64,000 bases of DNA from Haloarcula pellucida (GTDB lineage Archaea; Halobacteriota; Halobacteria; Halobacteriales; Haloarculaceae). The translations under genes were made by a program, and so were the position numbers. Position 1 is the stretch's first letter; each line of letters begins with the position of its first letter. The stretch covers positions 1 through 64,000 of the forward strand of contig NZ_BMOU01000006.1 in NCBI RefSeq assembly GCF_014647235.1, given 5' to 3'. The notes under the pieces are model-generated. The model saw nothing but the letters and a program-made list of their open reading frames with translations, did not search any database and was not told the origin of the DNA. Below are positions 8,505-21,608 of the stretch, piece after piece.

Positions 8505-9596
8505 TTAGAAGGCACCGGCTGCCATCAGGAACAGTGCGACGGCGATGATCGCGAACAGGGCGCCGACGCCCTTCTTGATGAGGCTGGTGTCGAGCGCCGC
8601 CGAGACGTAGGGCGCTATCTGGCCGCCGGTGACCGTCGCTGGGACCGTCCAGACGACCATGTTCCACGGCGTCGAGGCGAGATCCATCGTGTGGCCGCCC
8701 ACGAGGCCGCCGCCGAAGACGTGGACGAGCGAGGCCAGCACTGCGGTCAGCGCGACGACGATGTGGTTCGTCCCGATGGCGACCCGGACCGGGACGTTCG
8801 TCCGGAGCATCGAGATGATACCCAGTTCGCCGATACCGAACCCGGCGAGGCCCTGGAAGACCCCACCGATGCTGTAGTTGGCGAAGCGTTCGAGGTAGCC
8901 GCCGTGTGAGTAGGTGTAGTCGTTCCCGTCCTTGTCGACGCGCGTGACGGTGCCGTTCTCGTCTTTCTCGACGCCGGCGGGACCGAGTTTGTCGGCGTCG
9001 TTCGGAAGGTTGGCGCCGGTGCCGCCGTCCGCGGAGACGCCGGCCTCTTCGTCGCCGGCGGCGCCGGGTTCCTCGTGCCCGAGGTCGGCCTTGAACAACA
9101 GGAACGATGCGGCGATGAGCGCGATACCCAGCAGCGCGTGGAACACCGGCGCGGGGATGACGAACGAGAGGAGCGCGCCCGCGACGACGAACGGGATGCC
9201 GCCGAGGACGAGGCTGAGCGCCAGTCGGCGGTCGACGAGGCCGTACTGGATGAACGCCAGCGCCGAACTGGAGAGGCCGAACGACTCGCTGATGAGACCG
9301 ACTTTCACGAGCGTCTCCGGCGTGAGCGTCTCGCCGGCGACGACCGGGAAGACGAAAATGAGGAACGGCACGAACAGCGCCGACCCGCTTATCCCGACCG
9401 TGTTGACGATGGTAGCGCCGGTGATGAACGCGAGGAACAGCCACCAGTATTCGAGCCAGTAGCCGGTCCCCGAGCCACTGGTGGGTGCGAAGAAGTACAC
9501 CCCGAGTACGAACGCCAGTGGTGCGAGGAACACGAAGACGTGCTGGTATTTGAGGAAAGTCTTCTGGATGTGTCCGGACGATGACGACGTGGTCAT
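8505..9596 (-). CDS. TauE/SafE-family anion exporter
   Basis: A 363-residue polytopic protein with about 8-9 membrane helices. The two-fold TauE/SafE repeat is visible: an N-terminal half ending in SFVIPAPVFHALLGIALI and a C-terminal half starting SIGGVFQGLAGFGIGELG. A hydrophilic acidic loop of about 70 residues separates the halves. The family exports sulfite, sulfoacetate or related organic anions. A UspA gene follows immediately. The substrate is unknown. Confidence 0.88.
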   Translation of the reverse strand: MTTSSSSGHIQKTFLKYQHVFVFLAPLAFVLGVYFFAPTSGSGTGYWLEYWWLFLAFITGATIVNTVGISGSALFVPFLIFVFPVVAGETLTPETLVKVGLISESFGLSSSALAFIQYGLVDRRLALSLVLGGIPFVVAGALLSFVIPAPVFHALLGIALIAASFLLFKADLGHEEPGAAGDEEAGVSADGGTGANLPNDADKLGPAGVEKDENGTVTRVDKDGNDYTYSHGGYLERFANYSIGGVFQGLAGFGIGELGIISMLRTNVPVRVAIGTNHIVVALTAVLASLVHVFGGGLVGGHTMDLASTPWNMVVWTVPATVTGGQIAPYVSAALDTSLIKKGVGALFAIIAVALFLMAAGAF

Positions 9597-9782
9597 TGAA
9601 TCGTGAAACCAGCGTAGAGAATCGGGACTTAAGAGCGTTGTCGTATAGTTCGACGTCTCGGGCGATGATTCGTGACAATTCGACGGTCTGAGGGGACAAT
9701 AACCATCGTCTCGCTTGCGCTCGCGTGCGCGGTGATAAATCCCTAATGTTTATTGTACCGGGCCGTGTCACTGTGTGACGTA

Positions 9783-9965
9783 ATGAGTTTTCCAGAGGGG
9801 CCCACGGAGGCAGAGCAGTCGTACGACGACAGTCACGACGCAGTCGATCGCGCCCCGACGGACGGACTCGTCGCGACGGTACTGCGGGCCATTCGAACCC
9901 ACGTCGAGACGTGGTCGGACCGCTACGTCGAGATGCGCGTCGAAGCCCGTACCGACCGTCGCTAG
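9783..9965 (+). CDS. Small hypothetical protein (60 aa)
   Basis: A 60-residue acidic-then-basic protein starting MSFPEGPTEAEQSYDD, with a central helix GLVATVLRAIRTHVETWSD. ATG 9783 was chosen over an ATG 30 bases upstream because the upstream residues look non-coding. An AT-rich TGTTTATTG lies about 32 bases upstream, and GTCAC-TGT-GTGAC (9767-9779) forms a small inverted repeat before the start. No family recognised. Confidence 0.5.
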   Translation: MSFPEGPTEAEQSYDDSHDAVDRAPTDGLVATVLRAIRTHVETWSDRYVEMRVEARTDRR

Positions 9966-10069
9966 CGGCGTCGGTCGACCGTTCTTGCCGACGCTACGCC
10001 CGTAGCATCGGGTGTGCCCGCCGCGACGACGGCGACACGACGGCTTTCAGGAACCGCGTAGCCGCTACC

Positions 10070-10324
10070 GTGACTGTCACCGACACGGTCGGCGGCCGAG
10101 ATGTCGTCGTCTTCGAAGCCGACGGGTCGCTGTACGCCGACGAGAACGGCGGCTACGCGCTCGAACGAGTTCGCGAAGGGGAAACGAGGTTCGGAGCGGA
10201 CGAGGCGGTTTGGAGCCCGCTCACGGGCGAGAGCGAGGACGCGCGCTCGCTGCCCCGGCTTCCAGCCCGGACGCTGTTGGCGTGGCAGGACGACCACGGC
10301 CCGGACGCGTTCTACGAACCATAA
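10070..10324 (+). CDS. Short DUF3179-like protein (84 aa)
   Basis: The residue pattern around VWSPLTGESEDARSLPRLP and the ending WQDDHGPDAF resemble the C-terminal part of DUF3179 proteins, which are usually 300-400 residues. Here only about 84 residues are present, beginning at GTG 10070, just before VTVTDTVGGRDVVVFEADG. It may be a stand-alone mini-domain or a gene remnant. The open frame continues upstream, but composition there looks non-coding. Confidence 0.55.
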   Translation: MTVTDTVGGRDVVVFEADGSLYADENGGYALERVREGETRFGADEAVWSPLTGESEDARSLPRLPARTLLAWQDDHGPDAFYEP

Positions 10325-10410
10325 CCGCCGTTCTTGGGTCGCTCGACGGCTGTTTCGAAGTCGGAGAGCGACTCTCCGGAGACGACGCTCGCTGGGCGCG
10401 AAACCACTAA

Positions 10411-11993
<1,583 letters not shown>

Positions 11994-12074
11994 ACCGACG
12001 AGGTACCCCCTCGCTCGGTAAGAGCGGGACCCGGTCGTGTCCGAACATCGCACAACCGTGGTGTCGCCCGTCGA

Positions 12075-12785
12075 TCAGTCCCTGAGGTGTGCGGCGACGG
12101 CGTCTACGTGGCCCTGTCCGACGACGGCGACCACGTCCCCACGCGCCCGGAGCGTCGTCAGTCGGTCGGCCATGTGACGCTCGCGGGCCGTCGTGCGGAC
12201 GTCGGCCGCAGGCGGCGGGTCGAACGCCGAGCGCATCGCCTCGGCCGTCTCCATCAGCGCTCGCTCGTCGGCGGCCTGTCGCTCGGCGTCGTCGCTCCAC
12301 CCGGCGTCGTACACCGTCGGGACGTCGACGGTCATCTGCAACGCCGTCAGCGCGGTGAACGCGGCAGCCACCCGGCGGGTGAGTGCCGTCTTCGTGAGTG
12401 AGAGGACCGATCGGGCCGTGCTTCTGATCGTCGCCAGCGATGCGCGCTCCCGGTGGAGGGCGGCCACGACGCGGCCCAGAAACGCCAGTGACGGGCCGTC
12501 GACACCGACGACTTCCGCGCCGTCGGCCGCCTGTATCGCGGCGCTCATCTCCCCGCCGAAGGTGGGCGGTGTCATCGTGTCGGTCGCGTGGTGTTCGAAC
12601 AACGGCACCGCAAGCGGCGGGAGTTCGAGCGCCAGTACCGCCGGAGACTCGCGGTCGACCACCGATTGCACGCGGTGTGCGCTGGCCGGGTGGTCGTGGA
12701 GCGTCCCGACGAGGACGACGTCCCCGTCGGCGTCGCTACCGGGGACACGGTCGAGACACTCCTCACGGAGGCGGGGGTCGCTCAT
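12075..12785 (-). CDS. TraB/GumN-like protein
   Basis: A 236-residue protein with the TraB-family landmarks: VGTLHDHPAS near the N-terminus, the ALELPP strand, the basic TARERHMADRL helix and the C-terminal VVGQGHV strand. TraB-like proteins are erythromycin-esterase/GumN relatives with a GxxH motif pair; in archaea their biochemical role is unknown. ATG 12785 is preferred over a GTG 21 bases upstream. Confidence 0.75.
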   Translation of the reverse strand: MSDPRLREECLDRVPGSDADGDVVLVGTLHDHPASAHRVQSVVDRESPAVLALELPPLAVPLFEHHATDTMTPPTFGGEMSAAIQAADGAEVVGVDGPSLAFLGRVVAALHRERASLATIRSTARSVLSLTKTALTRRVAAAFTALTALQMTVDVPTVYDAGWSDDAERQAADERALMETAEAMRSAFDPPPAADVRTTARERHMADRLTTLRARGDVVAVVGQGHVDAVAAHLRD

Positions 12786-12983
12786 CGAGTCGTCGCTTGA
12801 CTGCACTGCGGTAATACTGTAGTATCAGGCCGAACAGAGACATTAACGTTCCGCCACTGTCGTGCGTACTGATAGCAATCCGACCGTGTCTCGGTGGGCA
12901 GACGCATCACCGGTCGGTACGGAACGTGAACGTCGATTGTACCGACCCTGCCTTGTATATGCGTCCCGCTCGAAGCCGCCTGC

Positions 12984-13439
12984 ATGGCAGACGACCGCGT
13001 CATCGAACTCCTCCGGCAGGCGTACAGCGACGAGATAGAGACGGTGATGAACTACCAGACGAACGCCATCGTCCTCGATGGCGTCCGCGCCGAAGAGATA
13101 AAGGAGAGCCTCAAGCAGGACATACAGGAGGAACTGGGCCACGCCGAGCGACTCGGCCAGCGACTCAAGCAACTCGACGCGCAACCGCCCGGCTCCGGCG
13201 AGTTCGTCGCGCGGCAGGACTCCCTCCAGCCACCGGCCGACTCGACGGACGTGCTGTCGGTCATCGAGGGCGTCCTCGACGCCGAGAACGACGCTATCGA
13301 CACCTATCACGACCTCATCGACGCCGCCGAGGCGGCGAACGACCCCGTGACGGAGGACCTCGCGGTCACCCTGCTTGCCGACGAGGAGGCCCACCGGACG
13401 GAGTTCCGCGGGTTCCGCAAAGAGTACCGCAACGACTGA
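12984..13439 (+). CDS. Ferritin-like diiron protein
   Basis: A 151-residue four-helix-bundle protein. Iron-ligand patterns are visible: E17 in helix 1, E50-L-G-H53 in helix 2, a Glu in LDAENDAIDTYHDL in helix 3 and DEEAH in helix 4. It lacks the rubredoxin domain of rubrerythrin, so it is a bacterioferritin/rubrerythrin-like single domain, probably in iron storage or peroxide defence. Confidence 0.85.
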   Translation: MADDRVIELLRQAYSDEIETVMNYQTNAIVLDGVRAEEIKESLKQDIQEELGHAERLGQRLKQLDAQPPGSGEFVARQDSLQPPADSTDVLSVIEGVLDAENDAIDTYHDLIDAAEAANDPVTEDLAVTLLADEEAHRTEFRGFRKEYRND

Positions 13440-13539
13440 GCTAACGCCGCCTTAGGACACGGTAAGGGCGGGTGGTTCGTCTCGCCCGCGCAGTTCTCTC
13501 AGTATAACAATACCCGCTGTCTCGGCACAGGGTAGTGCA

Positions 13540-13785
13540 ATGGCACGAAGCAACCTGACCGAACGAGACGAGGGGAAACGAGTCGTCAACGCGGAAGGCG
13601 AGGCCGTAGGCATGATATCTGGATTCCGCGGTGGCGATGCCTTCGTCGACCCCGACCCGGGGATCACAGACAAGATCATGTCGCGACTCGGCTGGGAGGA
13701 CATCGACGAGGACGACTACAAACTCGACCCCTCGAAAGTCGACACCATCACCGACGACGAGGTCCGACTCAAGCCTAACCTGTAG
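13540..13785 (+). CDS. PRC-barrel-like small protein
   Basis: An 81-residue acidic protein, MARSNLTERDEGKRVV, with the beta-barrel pattern GKRVVNAEGEAVGMISGFRG seen in haloarchaeal PRC-barrel proteins, followed by an acidic helical tail. PRC barrels often mediate binding to ribosomes, RNA or partner proteins. The partner is unknown. Confidence 0.75.
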   Translation: MARSNLTERDEGKRVVNAEGEAVGMISGFRGGDAFVDPDPGITDKIMSRLGWEDIDEDDYKLDPSKVDTITDDEVRLKPNL

Positions 13786-13797
13786 TGGTTCTCACGG

Positions 13798-13815
13798 ACG
13801 CCCCGAGGGGGGCGT
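13798..13815. terminator. Hairpin between convergent genes
   Basis: ACGCCCC (13798-13804) pairs with GGGGCGT (13809-13815) around a GAGG loop, 13 bases after the PRC-barrel stop and before the convergent ThiD-ThiN stop. It could serve both transcripts, though no long T-run follows. Confidence 0.35.
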
Positions 13816-13852
13816 GGTCCTTCGACCGTTTCTCACGCTCTTACGACCTCGA

Positions 13853-15205
13853 TTATGCCTCCACGGCGTCCAGTAGCGTCTCGACTCGCTCTACTACCGT
13901 CTCGCTGTCGACCGCGAGCAGGGTGACGCTCCCGGCGACGCCGACCTCGCCCCGGTCGACGACGGCGACGGGCGAGTCCGCGCTCGCTTCGAACGCCTGC
14001 CCGACGCCCCACGCCGTCGCTGGCGTGGCGGCGACGTCGCTCGGTCGGTCGCTCGGGTCGTACCCCGAGACGGAGCCATCGAGGGCGTCGAGGGCCGCTT
14101 CCACGGCGTCGGTCAGGCGGCAGTTCACGGCGTATCGCAGGGCGGGGTCGTGTTCGCGAGCGGCAAGCAGGACCTGTGCGACGGTACTCCCTGCGCCGAA
14201 ACGCACGCCCCGATTCGGCCGGACGCCGTCCATCGTCCGGGTGATGCGGCCCTCGACGGCGGCCACCTCGTCCGGCGTCTCGGCGTAGGGCGTCGCGCCG
14301 GCGACGGTCATCCCCACCTCGGGGACCAGCGGCGAGACGTCGCGGTCGACGAGCGCGGAGACGGCCCGCTCGACGGCCTCGCTGGTGTCGTTGCGGGCGG
14401 CCTCGTTACGCGTCTCGACCATGTGGTGGACCGCGCCGGGGCCCTCGCCCACGTCGAGGTTGTACCGCACCGCCCGAGCGAGCAGGTCGATGCCGGCCGC
14501 GACGGCGTCGCCGAGGTCGTCGCCGTGGGCCAGTCTGGTGGCGATGGCCGAGGAGAGCGTACACCCCGACCCGTGAGTGGCCTCGGTGTCGACCCGGTCG
14601 TGGCGGAACGTCGTCACCGAGTCGTCGGTCACCAACACGTCGACCACCTCGTCGCCGGGGACGTGTCCGCCCTTGACGAGGGCGGCGTCGGCCCCCAGTT
14701 CGACGATGTCCCGGCCGGCCGCCTCGGCGTCGCCGGGGTCGTCGATGGTCCGGTCGGTCAGCACCTCGGCCTCGTCGGCGTTGGGCGTGACCAGCGCCGC
14801 CTCCGCGATGAGGTCCTCGTAGGCCGCCTCGGCCTCGGGTTCCAGCAGGCGGTCGCCCGACGTGGCGACCATCACCGGGTCGACGACGAGGTTCGGCAGG
14901 GGCGTCTCCTCGACCACGAGGTCGATTACGTCGCTCACCGCGAGCATCCCCGTCTTGACGGCGGCCACGTCGAAGTCCTCCCGGACCGCCCGAATCTGGG
15001 CCTCGATGTCGTCGGTCGGCAGGAGGTGGCTCCCCCGTACGCCGGTCGTGTTCTGTGCGGTGACGCTCGTGATGGCGCTGGTGCCGAAGGCCCCGCCGGC
15101 CTCGATGGTCTTCAGGTCCGCCTGGATGCCGGCGCCGCCGCCCGAGTCGCTCCCCGCGATGGTGAGTACGACCGGCGGCGTGACCGGTGCGTCCGCGCGT
15201 GTCAT
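13853..15205 (-). CDS. thiD: Bifunctional HMP(-P) kinase / thiamine-phosphate synthase (ThiD-ThiN)
   Basis: A 450-residue fusion for thiamine biosynthesis. Residues about 12-265 form Thi[37 protein letters not shown] and the phosphate-binding [15 protein letters not shown]. Residues about 275-450 form the archaeal thiamine-phosphate synthase Thi[18 protein letters not shown] and [16 protein letters not shown]. The protein phosphorylates hydroxymethylpyrimidine twice and joins it to the thiazole phosphate. ATG 15205 begins the normal ThiD N-terminus. Confidence 0.95.
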   Translation of the reverse strand: MTRADAPVTPPVVLTIAGSDSGGGAGIQADLKTIEAGGAFGTSAITSVTAQNTTGVRGSHLLPTDDIEAQIRAVREDFDVAAVKTGMLAVSDVIDLVVEETPLPNLVVDPVMVATSGDRLLEPEAEAAYEDLIAEAALVTPNADEAEVLTDRTIDDPGDAEAAGRDIVELGADAALVKGGHVPGDEVVDVLVTDDSVTTFRHDRVDTEATHGSGCTLSSAIATRLAHGDDLGDAVAAGIDLLARAVRYNLDVGEGPGAVHHMVETRNEAARNDTSEAVERAVSALVDRDVSPLVPEVGMTVAGATPYAETPDEVAAVEGRITRTMDGVRPNRGVRFGAGSTVAQVLLAAREHDPALRYAVNCRLTDAVEAALDALDGSVSGYDPSDRPSDVAATPATAWGVGQAFEASADSPVAVVDRGEVGVAGSVTLLAVDSETVVERVETLLDAVEA

Positions 15206-15376
15206 GTTCGAGGGCTGGACCGGCGGCCCCAAAGCGGTGCTGGTCTGGCAGGTCCGCGCGTGACAGCGAGCTGGCGAAACCACCACCCCGTACGCCGTCC
15301 TAGTATGCTAATAATACTTCATATCACACCCGAGAAACGCTTATGTATGAGAACCTCCCACACCCGGTGTACGACA

Positions 15377-17398
<2,022 letters not shown>

Positions 17399-17499
17399 CT
17401 ATGCATACTGTCACAGTCGGACGGCTTAAAGATCGCGTTGGAACCCCGTCTGTGCTGTCGTCGGCGGTTGCATACTGTTGGTCGGCTTCATCCCCGTCC

Positions 17500-17552
17500 T
17501 CGAAAAGCAGAGCTTTTCGGTTGCAGCGAGAGCTTCGCTCTCGCCATGCCCC
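17500..17552. repeat. Double-hairpin insertion splitting the IS left-end hairpin (about 53 bp)
   Basis: Two palindromes: 8-bp stem 17501-17508/17512-17519 with an AGA loop, and 8-bp stem 17526-17533/17537-17544 with a TTC loop. The insert separates CCCCGTCC (17492-17499) from TGAAGGACGAGG (17553-17564), which together would form the left-end hairpin. Direct repeats CATCCCC and CATGCCCC flank it. A further native-looking hairpin lies at 17560-17575. Confidence 0.65.
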
Positions 17553-17559
17553 TGAAGGA

Positions 17560-18610
<1,051 letters not shown>

Positions 18611-18674
18611 GACGCTGGCTACTACGCGGTGGTACTAAGGGGTGGCTATCGACTGAATCCCGACTGTACGGTCG

Positions 18675-20810
18675 CTACAGACGGCGACTGACGGCGGCCG
18701 CGAGTACCAGCAGGAACGCCACCAGCGACCCCACGACGGTAAAGCCGGGGCCGGACTCGCCGGTCGTGGTAGTGGTCGGCGTCTCCGTCGCCGTCGTGGT
18801 CGCGGCCGGCGCGGTCGATTCGTTGGCCGGCGTGACCGTCACCGCGACTGGCGGGGCCCCGTTCGCGGAGAGGAACACGTCGCCCGGCACCGGGAGGGAG
18901 ACGCCGTTTGCCACACGGGTCGTGTTCTCCGGCGGGAGCGACACCTCGCGGGTCGCCACCGTCTCGTCGTCACGCGTGAACACCACCGTCCCGTCGGCGG
19001 GCACCCGCGCATCGTTGACCACCGTCGCAGTGACGACGACGGACCCTCCCTGTGTGGCCGTGCGGGAACTGACTTCGACGCCGGTGACGCGGGCCTCGGC
19101 CGGCCGTTCGACGACGACCGTGACGTTGTCGCCGTCGACGCTCATCACGTACTGGCCGGGCGTGGTGAACGTGTGCGAGAGCGGCACGACCGTCTCGTTG
19201 CCGGGGCCGATGCGCCCGTCCTCGCTCGCCACGGTCGTCCCGTTGCGGTCGAGCGTCGCGTTGTAGGTGCCCTCGGTGCCGCCGGCGTTGCGCACTATCG
19301 CGTCGACGGTCAGCGTCTCGCCGGTCGCGAGCCGTATCGGCGTGGTGTTCGTGAGAGACGTGGTCCGGTAGGGGCCGCTGACGTGGTACCCGCTGTCGGC
19401 GGTCGCGTTGGGGAGGGCGTAGCCGATTCTGGCGGGCAACTGCCCGAACACGCGGGCGTGGACCGTCTGGTTCCACATCGTCACGCTACCCGTCGTCTCC
19501 GTGTAGTCGGCTGTCTCCGCCCGCGCACGGTCGCCGCCGGCCCGTTCGACCGCGCTCAGGAGCGTCTCCTGTGTCACCGGCCGGTTCAGTCCGTTCAGCC
19601 GCCTGAACGTCGCCTGAAACGTCGACTCCTTGTCGGTCTGGCGGCGTACCTCCTCGTCGACGCGACCGGCCACCAGCGGGCCCTTGACGTAGTTGGCGTT
19701 GCGGTCCCACGTCGAGGGGTCGGAAAGCACCACGTCGGCGTAGACGGCACGCTGGCCGTCGTCCATGGCGTCGCGGAACGCCGCGAAGTCGATGCGGTCC
19801 TGTTCGAGCGTCAGGAGCGCCGCGTAGTACACTGCCGTCCCCTCGGTCAGCCAGCGCGTCTCGCGGGTCGTCGTGAACGCCTGCCGACTGTGGACGTACT
19901 CGTGAAGCCAGACGTTGTCCGGGGTGTCCAGTGACTCGGTGTCGCGCACCCAGAAGTCCGAGCCACCGGTCTCTAGTCCCCGGACGCCCCAGTCGACGCC
20001 GTCTGTCGGGGCGGCGACGACGAACACGTCCTCGTCGCGGTCGCCGACCTGCAGGGCGTCCGAGGCGTTCACGAGCGAGTCGAGTATCTCGGTCGGCGAT
20101 GTCATCAGTTGGGCTCGCTCGGGCACCGCGAGGCGGAACGTCTGCCCGTTGTCGGTTCGCTCGAAGGTGGCGACCGGGCCGAGATACACCAGTTGCTCGC
20201 CGGCGGCGCCCGCCCCGGCCGTCGTCACGTTCTGTCGGAAGACGACGGGGTCGGTCCCGGTGTACCGCCACCGCGTCGGGGTCTGGGACCGGCTGATGAG
20301 CGCCCACTCGCCGGCGTCGACCGCGATGTACTGGCCGTCGGCGCCTTCGGGTCCGCTCTGCTCGATGGTCCGGTTGGGTTCGATGCGGTAGTCGATGGTC
20401 GCCGCGTCTGTCGTGCCGTCCCACTCGAAGGTGGTCTCGTTGACCCGCTCGAAGCCGTCGGCGTCGACGCCCGTCGCGTTGGCCGGGATCTGAGTCTCCA
20501 GGGAGACCACGCGGTCGGGTATCTCGTAGGTCAGTTCGACCGCCACCTCGCCGGGGGTGTCCGGGGTCAGCGCGTAGGTCTGGGTCTGGCGGATGGCGTC
20601 CTCGTCGGCGACCTGCGTCATGGTGGCCGCCGCTCCCGCGGTCGGTGGCGAGACGCTCGCGGGACGCCGCTCCGGGTACTCGACGGCGGCGCTGTCCGGC
20701 GGACGCATCTGCTGGGACGCCTCGCCGGTCCCGGCCGCTGGCGCGACCGACGTGAGAACGAGTAGGAGTGCGACGGCGACGGCCACCCCGCCACGCTGCG
20801 CCACGCGCAT
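18675..20810 (-). CDS. Secreted PGF-CTERM protein with gluzincin-type HExxH motif
   Basis: A 711-residue exported protein. It has a signal peptide (about 1-28, VAVAVALLLVLTSVAPAAG), a central domain with VWLHEYVHSRQAF and, 15 residues after the second His, WLTEGTAVYYAALL. This resembles the zinc site of M1/M61 aminopeptidase-like gluzincins (His-His-Glu). A CARDB/Ig-like region (LRVRNAGG-type repeats) follows. A threonine-rich tail ends in ESGPGFTVVGSLVAFLLVLA plus arginines, the archaeosortase signal PGF-CTERM. It is probably anchored at the cell surface. Confidence 0.85.
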   Translation of the reverse strand: MRVAQRGGVAVAVALLLVLTSVAPAAGTGEASQQMRPPDSAAVEYPERRPASVSPPTAGAAATMTQVADEDAIRQTQTYALTPDTPGEVAVELTYEIPDRVVSLETQIPANATGVDADGFERVNETTFEWDGTTDAATIDYRIEPNRTIEQSGPEGADGQYIAVDAGEWALISRSQTPTRWRYTGTDPVVFRQNVTTAGAGAAGEQLVYLGPVATFERTDNGQTFRLAVPERAQLMTSPTEILDSLVNASDALQVGDRDEDVFVVAAPTDGVDWGVRGLETGGSDFWVRDTESLDTPDNVWLHEYVHSRQAFTTTRETRWLTEGTAVYYAALLTLEQDRIDFAAFRDAMDDGQRAVYADVVLSDPSTWDRNANYVKGPLVAGRVDEEVRRQTDKESTFQATFRRLNGLNRPVTQETLLSAVERAGGDRARAETADYTETTGSVTMWNQTVHARVFGQLPARIGYALPNATADSGYHVSGPYRTTSLTNTTPIRLATGETLTVDAIVRNAGGTEGTYNATLDRNGTTVASEDGRIGPGNETVVPLSHTFTTPGQYVMSVDGDNVTVVVERPAEARVTGVEVSSRTATQGGSVVVTATVVNDARVPADGTVVFTRDDETVATREVSLPPENTTRVANGVSLPVPGDVFLSANGAPPVAVTVTPANESTAPAATTTATETPTTTTTGESGPGFTVVGSLVAFLLVLAAAVSRRL

Positions 20811-20850
20811 TGTCTCTCTGTACCGTCTCCCCGTTGATATAGCTGACCGC

Positions 20851-21273
20851 TCAGGCGGTCTCTAACCGGGCTTCGATGTCGTCGAACACGTCGGCGACCC
20901 GTGTCTGGATATCGTCACGAATCGCCCGGACGGCCTCGGCGTCCTGCCCGTCGGGGTCGTCCAGCGCCCAGTCGCGGACCTCGACGTCGGCGTCCAGCGA
21001 GAGGGTCGAACACCCCATCGTAACGACGAGGTCGCAGGCCTCCAACTCCTCGGTCGAGACTTCGCGCGGGGTCCGCTCGGCGAGGTCGATGTCGAGTTCC
21101 CGCATGCTTTCGACGACCTCCGGGTGGACGTGGTCCGCGGGATGCGTGCCGCCGGTGACGACTTCGACGTGGTCGTCGAGGCCGCGCTTCTCGACTTCTC
21201 GCTCGGCGAAGGCCGTCGACATCTGGGAACGGCCGGCGTTCTGTACGCAGACGAAGGCGACCCGATAGGTCAT
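20851..21273 (-). CDS. Low-molecular-weight phosphatase / arsenate-reductase-family protein
   Basis: A 140-residue protein with the P-loop C9-V-Q-N-A-G-R15-S16 (CX5R) and the general-acid loop D105-D-P107 in WALDDPDG. These fit LMW protein-tyrosine phosphatases and ArsC-type arsenate reductases. Without paired cysteines characterised, phosphatase and arsenate-reductase roles cannot be separated. The start ATG 21273 overlaps the stop of an upstream remnant of the same gene family. Confidence 0.88.
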   Translation of the reverse strand: MTYRVAFVCVQNAGRSQMSTAFAEREVEKRGLDDHVEVVTGGTHPADHVHPEVVESMRELDIDLAERTPREVSTEELEACDLVVTMGCSTLSLDADVEVRDWALDDPDGQDAEAVRAIRDDIQTRVADVFDDIEARLETA

Positions 21274-21410
21274 CGGTCGCCTCCCGTGGCGACCCGCATC
21301 GAGGGTCGCATTCGGGTGCCGGTTCGAGCGAGACGAGACAGGGCTCGTCGCGCCGGCGGCGCGACGGCGTTCTGTACGCAGACGACGGCGACGCGGAACG
21401 TGTCGGTCAT
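21270..21410 (-). pseudogene. Broken duplicate of the LMW phosphatase N-terminus
   Basis: A 46-codon frame starting MTDTFRVAVVCVQNA, closely matching the start of the next gene (MTYRVAFVCVQNAGRS). It then departs into arginine-rich sequence with no GRS loop. It ends in a TGA overlapping the ATG of the intact copy. At DNA level GTTCTGTACGCAGACGA and following bases are shared between 21239-21273 and 21369-21410. It is most simply a partial tandem duplication that has decayed, though it might be translated as a leader. Confidence 0.6.
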
Positions 21411-21608
21411 GATGGTGCCGCGGATTCTCTCCGCGATAGCCGAGGGTTGTTCGACTCGACATATGGCGATTTCGGTGCGCTCCGGTCTCTATACCGCTAT
21501 CGAGAGCTATATTGTCTGTCCGCGGGTGTCGTCGGACTCGCTCACCCGAACGCCGTCTCCCCGTCCGTTCCCGCAATCCTTACGCCGGGGACGGACAGAG
21601 CATTGGCC

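Noticed and set aside
7984-9771. A 595-aa minus-strand open frame
   Set aside because: Very arginine-rich product from another frame of the TauE/SafE gene; a shadow of GC-rich coding DNA.
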